Source: Oscillospiraceae bacterium (GTDB lineage Bacteria; Bacillota; Clostridia; Oscillospirales; Ruminococcaceae). From it: a DNA stretch of 64,000 nt. Positions 57,774 through 64,000 of this stretch are shown here, one piece after another. A model generated the notes under the pieces. It was not told where the DNA came from and ran no database searches. It saw nothing but the letters and a program-made list of their open reading frames with translations. The stretch is from assembly GCA_022835495.1 (NCBI GenBank), contig BQOK01000001.1, positions 1,240,001 through 1,304,000 on the forward strand. Reading direction: 5' to 3'. A program made the translations under genes and the position numbers. Within the stretch, counting starts at the first letter, position 1. The number at the start of each line of letters is the position of its first letter.

Positions 57774-59363
57774 TCAGCGCCGCAGCGCTTCACGGTCCAG
57801 CAGGCCCATGCTGCGCGCGCCGTGCACCAGCTGCACCTGCAAGCCCAGCAGGTTGCCGCAGGTATCGGTGAAATCCAGCACCACATTGGCGGTGGCGGCG
57901 ATCGAGATGGCCTCCAGCGGGATGCCAAGCTGCAGGAACATCAGCGTGTAGCAGGCGATGGCGCCGCCCGGGATCGGCGGCGCAGCCACCGACAGGATGA
58001 CCGCGTTCACCACGCACAGCACCAGGCTGGCGGTGGAGAGCTCCACACCGTAAAGCGAGGCGGCAAACAGCGGGACATACACCATGGTCATGGCGATCTG
58101 CGGCATGAACACCACGCTGCCGAAGGGGATGGCAAAGCGGGTGAGTTTTGGGTCGACGCCGAGCTTGTTCTCACAGCAGTCCATGTTCAGGGGGTACGCC
58201 GCCGCGGACGAGCCGGTGCTCAGGGCCACCAGCGCGGTGGGCAGCACCTTTTTCAGGGCGGCCAGCGGCCGCTCGCCCTCGCGCAGCAGCGAGAGCAGGT
58301 GGAGAGCCGCGTTTACAAAAAGCAGCAGCAGCGTGAGGGCCAGCATCCGGGCAAGGCTGGCCGCGTTGGAGGCGAGTTCGCCCTTGAGCACCAGCCGCAG
58401 CACCGACAGAAAGATAAACCCCGGCACCATACCGCCGATGGCAGAAAGAACGAGCTGCACGATGGCGTTGGACTGCTCCACTACCTGGTTCATGACCTGC
58501 ATCTGGTCCCGCAGCAGGATCATGCCCACCCCCACCACCGTGCCGAGAAAGAGGATTTGTAACGTGTTGCCGGTCAAAAAAGGGTCCACGATGTTTTTGG
58601 GCACGATGCCCAGCACCATCTCCACAATGGAGCTGAGCACCGAGCCCCCTGTGCCGCCGGGCGAAACGGCGGGCCTGAACCACAAGAGCGCCGCACCCAG
58701 CGCCAGCGCGGCAAACAGGGTGGAAACCAGCAAAAACCGGCTGAGCAGCTTGCGGCCCACCAGCCCCAGCTGGCGGGTGTCGCCCACATTCACGATGCCC
58801 CACACCATTGAGATGAACATCATGGGGCCCACGATGCAGGAAAAAACGCCCAAAAAGGTGTTGAAAAGAGGGTCCAGCACGCCGGTGAGCAGCCCCCCGC
58901 GCCAAGCGCCCGGCAAAAGCATCAGCAGGCCCCCCAGTGCAAGAGCGGCGGCCAGCGCCAGCAGCACCAGCGCCAGCTGGCCCAGCCTGCGCTTGATTTT
59001 TTTGGTGCAGGAAACGGTATTTACTCCGTCGCGGTAGCGGTAGGTGAGGCCGAGCCCCAGATTGGTCAGAAGCTGCCGCTCCAGCCCGCCCGCCTCGCCG
59101 CCCGCAAAGGGGTCGCGCGGCAGGCCGCCGCACCGCACGGCCAGGGTGAGCCTGCGCAGCCGCCGGCCCAGCTCCACCACGGCAAAATCGTCGGTGCCGC
59201 CGGCCTTCTGCCAGGCCAGCAGCACCTCCTCCACCGACAGGCGGTTGCGCAGTGCGTCCCGGCGGTCCGCACCCAGCGCCTCCATCCCGGCCTTTACAAA
59301 TTCCGCCGCCCGGTCGATGCCGCCCGGCGTGAGGGAAAAGCGCTCTGTACGATCCGCATTCAA
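57774..59363 (-). CDS. Cation:dicarboxylate symporter-family transporter with N-terminal HATPase-like domain (paralogue A)
   Basis: A 529-residue tandem paralogue of the downstream gene with the same fused layout. The soluble N-terminus (about 1-125) carries RNRLSVEEVLLAWQ, CGGLPRDPFAGGE and GLTYRYRDGVNTVSC. The transporter part has STGSSAAAYPLNM and PPIPGGAIACYTLMFLQLGI. The listed start is TTG 59363, giving an N-terminus of the right length but with a poor ribosome site. The nearest ATG (59388) is in another frame and only a few bases from the predicted transcript start, so the start is uncertain. The two genes probably form one operon. Confidence 0.78.
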   Translation of the reverse strand: MNADRTERFSLTPGGIDRAAEFVKAGMEALGADRRDALRNRLSVEEVLLAWQKAGGTDDFAVVELGRRLRRLTLAVRCGGLPRDPFAGGEAGGLERQLLTNLGLGLTYRYRDGVNTVSCTKKIKRRLGQLALVLLALAAALALGGLLMLLPGAWRGGLLTGVLDPLFNTFLGVFSCIVGPMMFISMVWGIVNVGDTRQLGLVGRKLLSRFLLVSTLFAALALGAALLWFRPAVSPGGTGGSVLSSIVEMVLGIVPKNIVDPFLTGNTLQILFLGTVVGVGMILLRDQMQVMNQVVEQSNAIVQLVLSAIGGMVPGFIFLSVLRLVLKGELASNAASLARMLALTLLLLFVNAALHLLSLLREGERPLAALKKVLPTALVALSTGSSAAAYPLNMDCCENKLGVDPKLTRFAIPFGSVVFMPQIAMTMVYVPLFAASLYGVELSTASLVLCVVNAVILSVAAPPIPGGAIACYTLMFLQLGIPLEAISIAATANVVLDFTDTCGNLLGLQVQLVHGARSMGLLDREALRR

Positions 59364-59398
59364 CTTCCAGCCACCGCCCTGTTTCCATGATTTTTCTC

Positions 59399-59404
59399 AT
59401 TATA
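59399..59404 (-). promoter_or_regulatory. -10 element upstream of the tandem transporter genes
   Basis: TATAAT on the minus strand, without a recognisable -35. Transcription would begin near 59392, leaving a leader of under 30 nt before the TTG start. Confidence 0.4.
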
Positions 59405-59516
59405 TCGTCTGCGGGATTGGAAGGGAGGGGCCCACGCAAAAATTGACGGAAAATTGAAGGTTTGCAGGGCCCCCGCAAGGGCGGGCAAAAGGCGCTTGAG
59501 CCTGCGGAATGGGCGC

Positions 59517-59567
59517 AAAAAAGCCGCCCCGGCGCGGGGCCGTTCGGGCCGGGCGAGGGGGGCGGCT
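59517..59567 (-). terminator. Terminator after the sensor kinase gene
   Basis: On the minus strand AGCCGCCCC pairs with GGGGCGGCT, followed by TTTTTT, with a second GC-rich hairpin in the loop. Confidence 0.8.
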
Positions 59568-59582
59568 GATAAAAGGGGGCGC

Positions 59583-61576
59583 TCAGGGGGAACCGGGGGA
59601 TTGCAGCAGCGGGAAGAGCACCTCGAACCGGCTGCCCGCGCCGGGGGCGGACTCCACCCGTACACGGCCGCCCATGACCTGCGCGCTCTCCTTTACGATG
59701 GCCAGGCCCAGGCCCAGCCCCCCGTCGCCGGGGCGGGTGGTGAAGCCGCGCCGGAAGACCTGCGGCAGATCCCCGGGCGCGATGCCGCGGCCAGTGTCGG
59801 CCACCGAGATCACAGCCCAGCCGCTCTCCTGCGCGAGGCCCAGGGTCACCGCGCCGCCCGGGGGCGTAAAGTCCGCCGCGTTGTACACCAGGTTCTGCAG
59901 GATGCGCTCCACCTGCCCTCCGTCCGCCTGCACGATGCAGGGGGCGGGCGGCAGCGCCAGCAGGAAGTCCACGTCCCGCACCTCCACGTCCGGGCGGTTT
60001 GAATCGTAAAAGCGCCGCAGCACAGCGCAAAGGTCCAGCGGCTGGGTGGCCGGCGCGGTGAGCTGGTTTTGGTTCCACTCCTGGATGGTCTGCATGCGGC
60101 CCCCCAGATCGCGGCACTTATCCACAATGAGGGCCAGCTTGGCCCGCTGGTCACCGTCCAGCCGGACGCCGTTTTCCTGCACCAGCAGCGCGTAGTTCTG
60201 CACCAGCGAGAGGGGCGATTTCAGGTCGTGCAGCATGCCGGAAAGCAGCTCCCGCCGCTCCTGGATCATGGTGGTCAGGTCGGCGGTCTGGCGGGCCACT
60301 TCCTCCTGCAGATGCCCGGTCAGCCGCAGATTTTCCTGCGCCAGGGCCCGGCTGCGGCCCGCCATGAGCGCGGCAAAGCACAGCACTAGCGCAAACCCGC
60401 CGTATTCTTCGGGCCAGGCGCCCCACAGGGGCTCGTACGCGCCGTTCCACAATACGCCCGCCCCCTGGGCAACGGCAAAAATGCCCAGCCCGCACAGGGT
60501 AATGCTGCCCTGCCGGGCAGCGCTTTTCAGCGACAGCAGCAGCAGCGCGGCGGCCATCCCCAGCTGGTACCAGCTCACCAGCAGGCCGTAGACCCCCGAG
60601 AAGGCGGGCAGCAGGGGCAAAAGCAGGGGCGAGGCGGCGGCCCCCAGGATGCACATGGCGAGGGCCAGGGGGAACAGGCCATAGCGGGCCCAGCGTGCCT
60701 TTTCCCAGCCGCCCAGGCGGCATACCATGCGCGCCGCACAGTACAGCACAAGAAAAGCGCCCAGGTCCTCGAGCGCGTAGAGCGGGCGGATCAGGGGGAC
60801 CCCCGCCGCCCGGAAAAAGGGGTAACACACCCGCAGGGCAAACCCCAGGCACAGCACCCCAAACCGCAGGTATAACGGGTCGCGGTTTTGGGGGCGCAGC
60901 CACACGGTGACCGAGAACAGAGCCACGGCCAGCGAGGCAAAGCACAGCAGGCCGTAAAGGGCCATGCGCAGCGCCACATAGCGCCCCACCGCGGCAGGGA
61001 GGCCCACCACCGGCGGGTAGATGAGGCCGGAGGCGTAGTGGGTGAAATTGGCCGTCTGGACCACCACCTCGGTCTCGCCGTTTAACCGGAAGGCGTAAAG
61101 CCCGTCCGCCACACGGGGCGCGTAGGGCGAAACCGAGCCGGTGCCCCCCACAAGCTCGCCGTTCACGTACACCGCGCTGGCGCAGTAGGCCTCGGGGATG
61201 AGCATGCACACCTGCACCGGCCGGTCGGCGCGCAGCCGCACCCGCCAGGTGGCCGCCCCGTAGGGCGAGCCGTCGGCATGATAGGGCCGCAGGGTCAAAA
61301 ATTGGCCGATGTAGGTATCCACCGGGGCCGGCGCGCCCGCGCCCAGCTGGCCGGGCACCAGCAGAGCGTCCGGCCAGAGCTGCCAGCCGTCCACCGGCAC
61401 GGCCAGGCCAGGGTCCCCCGTTCCAGGGCGCCGGTTTCCAAAATCAGGGCGCCGTCTTGCGCGAGGGGGGCGCGTGCGGTATACTTATTGTCGAAACAGA
61501 AGAGAAGCCAGAGCGCCGCCGCGGCCAGAAGGCAGCAGCCCAGCGCGGGCAGAAGGTGTTTGCGGTTGTGCGTCAT
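59583..61576 (-). pseudogene. 7TM-type sensor histidine kinase, interrupted by a frameshift
   Basis: Two overlapping frames together encode one kinase of about 664 residues. The first (from ATG 61576, after GAGGTGAT) gives a signal-anchor and the start of the outer domain up to ALERG. The second (running to 59583) starts within VPVDGWQLWP and holds the rest: outer beta domain, about seven membrane helices, and an intact kinase core with LHDLKSPLS (phosphoacceptor His), LQNLVYNAADF (N box), VADTGRGI (G1) and GGLGLGLAIVKE (G2). One extra G in the G5 run (plus-strand C5 at 61415-61419) would join them as ALERG-DPGLAVPVDG. The longest uninterrupted frame is 59583-61400. No response regulator gene is adjacent. 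Confidence 0.8.
61415..61419 (-). other. Homopolymer tract at the kinase frameshift
   Basis: This is a run of five C on the plus strand (five G in the coding sense). Six would restore the kinase reading frame. It is a likely site of slipped-strand change or of a sequencing error. Confidence 0.75.
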
Positions 61577-61607
61577 GTCTGATCACCTCACGAAAGGAAA
61601 GAAACGA

Positions 61608-63215
61608 ATGGTGTGTTTGCGTCGGCTTGGGGCGGCGGCCCTGGCCTTGCTGCTGTTCCTGGGGCCTGCCCCGCGCGCCGCCGCGGAGAGCGGCAGCCCC
61701 CCGCAGGAAACAGCTGTTTCAGACTGGGCGGGGCTGAAGGCCGCGCTGCGGGGCTGCCGGGGGCAGGGCGGCAGGATCCGGCTGGAAAGCGATATTGTGA
61801 TTGATGAAACCTTTGATTATGGAGGAGGCCGCGGCCTTCCGCCGGTCACGGTGGACTGCGGCGAGTACACGATCTACATAAAAGCCCAGGCCCCCGGGGA
61901 TATGGTAACCTTCAGTTACACGGAGAATACCCTTACCTTTACCGGTGCGGGCGGGGAGGAGGGCCTTCTTCACGCCTGCCCCGGCGGCTGGCTGGGCATC
62001 AATTCCATTGTGATCCAGGCCGAGAGCGGCAATGCGGTGGTGCAGGAAAACGGCGGGGTGCTGGTGGTGGACCAGCCCGAGCCGCAGGTAGCGGGGGAGA
62101 TCAAGTACGCGGACACGCCCACCCTGATCCCCGGGGGAAGCGGTGGGCTCCCCGCCTGCGCGGCGCCGGAAGAAACGGCCACGCTGAAAGAGCTCGCCCG
62201 GCTCCTGCCGGCCACCGCAAGAATGCGGGTGAACTGGCAGGGAAGCATGACGAGAACGGCAGACCAGCCGGTGGAGTGGGAGCTGGCGGCCGTGGAGGAG
62301 GACCTGGCCGCCCGCCGCCGCACGGTGGCCGCCGGGCGCTATGTGGGGCCGCTGGCCGCTGCCGGGATGGAGGATGTAAGGGCCGAGGATTGCGGCCTGC
62401 TGGCGGCGCCGCAGGCGCTGGTCGTGTTTCCCGTGGACGGGGCGGCGATCCGGCACGCGGACTTTCGGACGAACAACGGCAAAATAACGGTGGCCTATTT
62501 CGATTTTTTTGCCGCGCCGGGGGTGGAGACCTCGCGGGTGCTGGTCTCGCAGGACGAGGGGGTAAGCTGGGCCCCCGCCGAGGAGGGAAGCGACCGACAC
62601 CAAAAGCCCGACGCCGAAGGCATTTACGATCACACGGTCCTGCCCGCCGCGCTGACCGGCGAGCCCTGGTTTTTGGTGGAGCTTGTGTACCCGGATGGGA
62701 GGCTTGTGCACACCGACGTGATCGCCTGTGACGCGGGGCAGGCAAGGCCGGTGGATTACATCGACGGCCACCGGGGCGGCGGCGAACCCCTTTTGCCCGG
62801 GCCGCCCACAGCCACGCCGGGGCCGGCGCAAGAGGGCAGCGTGGGGAGCCTGCCTGCGGTCACGCAGAGCCCAACGCTCACGCCCCTTCCAAGCCGGATC
62901 CCCGAACCGGGTTCCGCACCTGCCGGGACGGCCGCGCCCACACAGAGCCCAACGCCTGTGCCCGCGCCCACCGAACCCCCGGCAGATCCCATTGTACCGC
63001 AGGGCGTTGGGTCTGTACAGCCCCCGCAGGAGGGGCAGGGCCTCCCCGTGCCAGCACAGCCCGCCGTGCCCGCGCAGGCGGCGCCGGGCGGGCTTGCGCC
63101 GGCCGTGCAGGTGGCGCTGGGCTGCGCCGCCGTGGCGGTGGTGGGCGTGGGGGCGGCTGCCGCGCTGAACCCGGGCCTGCTGAAAAAATTGCTGCGCCTA
63201 TTCAAAAAGAAATAG
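61608..63215 (+). CDS. Surface-anchored protein of unknown function with proline-rich stalk
   Basis: A 535-residue exported protein. It has a signal peptide (about 1-26, ending APRAAAES), then a region (about 35-150) starting VSDWAGLKAALRGCRGQGG that reads like the start of a pectate-lyase-like beta-helix domain. A middle mixed domain (about 160-380) is followed by a stalk rich in Pro, Thr and Ala (about 385-485), a membrane helix (VQVALGCAAVAVVGVGAAAAL) and a basic tail (KKLLRLFKKK). It lacks LPxTG. ATG 61608 follows AAAGGAAAG and lies only 31 bp from the divergent kinase start. Function is unknown. Confidence 0.75.
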   Translation: MVCLRRLGAAALALLLFLGPAPRAAAESGSPPQETAVSDWAGLKAALRGCRGQGGRIRLESDIVIDETFDYGGGRGLPPVTVDCGEYTIYIKAQAPGDMVTFSYTENTLTFTGAGGEEGLLHACPGGWLGINSIVIQAESGNAVVQENGGVLVVDQPEPQVAGEIKYADTPTLIPGGSGGLPACAAPEETATLKELARLLPATARMRVNWQGSMTRTADQPVEWELAAVEEDLAARRRTVAAGRYVGPLAAAGMEDVRAEDCGLLAAPQALVVFPVDGAAIRHADFRTNNGKITVAYFDFFAAPGVETSRVLVSQDEGVSWAPAEEGSDRHQKPDAEGIYDHTVLPAALTGEPWFLVELVYPDGRLVHTDVIACDAGQARPVDYIDGHRGGGEPLLPGPPTATPGPAQEGSVGSLPAVTQSPTLTPLPSRIPEPGSAPAGTAAPTQSPTPVPAPTEPPADPIVPQGVGSVQPPQEGQGLPVPAQPAVPAQAAPGGLAPAVQVALGCAAVAVVGVGAAAALNPGLLKKLLRLFKKK

Positions 63216-63225
63216 GATAATTCCC

Positions 63226-63260
63226 GGCCGGGGATGCAAGCTTGCATCCCCGGCCCTTTT
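63226..63260 (+). terminator. Terminator after the surface protein gene
   Basis: GGCCGGGGATGCAAG is followed directly by its exact complement CTTGCATCCCCGGCC, then CTTTT. Confidence 0.9.
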
Positions 63261-63323
63261 GCATTTTGGGGAAGATGCGCGCTGAAAATTGATGATAAAT
63301 TGAAATTTCTCCCAGCTTTTCCA

Positions 63324-63332
63324 TGCTATACT
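63324..63332 (+). promoter_or_regulatory. Extended -10 promoter for the amino acid permease gene
   Basis: TGCTATACT (TGn-extended) about 65 bp before the start; TTGAAA at 63300-63305 is 21 bp upstream, too far for ideal use. Confidence 0.5.
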
Positions 63333-63397
63333 CGAAAAAGGGCGGCGTTTATGTGCCCGGGCGCGGCGGCGCCCGGCAGGAAAGGGGCGTGAAACGC

Positions 63398-64000
63398 ATG
63401 AGGTGGATCTCCGCTTGGGCGGATACGCTTTACAGCACGTTTGTGGCCGGCGGCGCATGGCTGAGCATCCTGCGGGGGCTTGGGGTAACGCTTGTTATCA
63501 CCGTGCTGGGGCTTTTGCTGGGGCTGGCGCTGGGGAGCGCGGTGTATTTTGCCCTGCGCTCCCGGCTTTGGCCGCTGCGGCTGGCGGGGCGCGGATATGT
63601 ATCCCTGGTGCGCGGCACCCCGGTGCTGCTGCTACTGATGTTTCTGTTCTATGTGGTCTTTGCACGCACCCGGGTGGACGCCATTGTGGTGGCGGTGCTT
63701 GCCTTTGGTTTGAACACCGCTGCCTACATTGCAAAGATCATCGAGTCCGCCGTGCAGGCGGTGGAGCCGGGCCAGGTGATGGCGGCCCGCACCATGGGCT
63801 TTACCGCAGGGGCGGCATTCCGGCTGGTGGCGGTGCCGCAAGCCGTGGTGTTTGCCCGCCCCATGCTGCAAAATCTGGCGGTGACCACGCTGCAGTGGAC
63901 CTCGGTGGTGGGCTACATCACCATCACCGACCTGACCCGGGTGACCAACAACATCGGGGCGCGGTCGGCAAAGCCGTTTCTGGTGCTGGGGGCAGGCATT
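63398..64000 (+). CDS. Polar amino acid ABC transporter permease (5' part)
   Basis: The first 201 residues of an inner-membrane permease, open to the end of the window. GVTLVITVLGLLLGLALG is the first helix of the His/Glu/Gln/Arg permease family. SLVRGTPVLLLLMFLFYVVF at about 69 and AAYIAKIIESAVQAVEPGQV at about 107 are typical, and AARTMGFTAGAAFRLVAVPQ at about 129 is the EAA loop that contacts the ATPase. The substrate is probably a polar amino acid. The ATPase and binding protein genes should lie beyond the window. AAAGGGG precedes the ATG. Confidence 0.92.
   Translation, partial: MRWISAWADTLYSTFVAGGAWLSILRGLGVTLVITVLGLLLGLALGSAVYFALRSRLWPLRLAGRGYVSLVRGTPVLLLLMFLFYVVFARTRVDAIVVAVLAFGLNTAAYIAKIIESAVQAVEPGQVMAARTMGFTAGAAFRLVAVPQAVVFARPMLQNLAVTTLQWTSVVGYITITDLTRVTNNIGARSAKPFLVLGAGI

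Noticed and set aside
61295-61576. A separate 93-residue membrane peptide gene upstream of the kinase
   Set aside because: Its first 50 residues are the natural N-terminus of the kinase, and the rest is out-of-frame reading past the G5 run.
1-64000. tRNA, rRNA, CRISPR arrays, prophage or replication origin
   Set aside because: No cloverleaf-like or conserved rRNA stretches, no regularly spaced short repeats, and no phage structural or integrase genes were seen on reading. A tRNAscan or CRISPR search would settle this.

Overview
The window reads as one stretch of chromosome from an anaerobic, high-GC member of the Clostridia, most likely a gut Oscillospiraceae/Ruminococcaceae relative of Faecalibacterium, Subdoligranulum or Gemmiger. 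The lineage is an inference from four things: GC-rich coding sequence, Gram-positive Shine-Dalgarno sites and sigma-A promoters (often TTG starts and TGn-extended -10 boxes), sporulation genes (yabP, yabQ, dacF), and anaerobic enzymes such as an [FeFe] hydrogenase and HemZ. I found no tRNA, rRNA or CRISPR array.

Layout. 1-10 kb: end of a COG2509 flavoprotein, an XpaC-like membrane protein, recJ, the (p)ppGpp synthetase/hydrolase, dtd, a metallo-beta-lactamase-fold hydrolase, hemZ, a uridine-kinase-like enzyme and a zinc-ribbon protein. 10.4-13.8 kb: the conserved Firmicutes string mazG-hup-rqcP-yabP-yabQ-divIC-yabR. 13.8-14.3 kb: an AT-rich island with a 29-residue holin-like (type I toxin-like) peptide gene and a separate small-RNA-like unit. 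14.3-26 kb: hpf, an oxidoreductase, a BlaI/BlaR1-type pair, an rRNA methyltransferase, a DUF3788 protein, a GT-C-like membrane protein with a PflX-like radical SAM protein, and class III fbp. 25.5-29 kb: a phosphatase, deoD, cdd and a nucleoside-binding (BMP) lipoprotein, suggesting nucleoside salvage. 29-30.4 kb: two perfect tandem 705-bp copies of an IS200-type element. 30.5-48 kb: mostly housekeeping and envelope genes (rluD-type, M23 peptidase, murA, walJ, rlmH, [FeFe] hydrogenase, mtaB, dacF, pgi, yceD-rpmF, DUF512-der-plsY). 48-55.9 kb: a GGDEF protein, a Nudix/yifB/chromate-transporter operon, phosphohexomutase and a lipoprotein.

56-63.2 kb is the most unusual region. Two tandem paralogous cation:dicarboxylate-type symporters each carry a soluble N-terminal domain that resembles a degenerate RsbW/HATPase fold. 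They lie downstream of a membrane sensor histidine kinase whose gene is broken by a one-base deficit in a G5 run. A divergent surface-anchored protein of unknown function starts 31 bp from the kinase. The window ends inside a polar amino acid ABC permease gene.

Overall the region is a housekeeping backbone with short accessory insertions: the toxin/sRNA island, the IS200 pair, and the sensor-transporter cluster.
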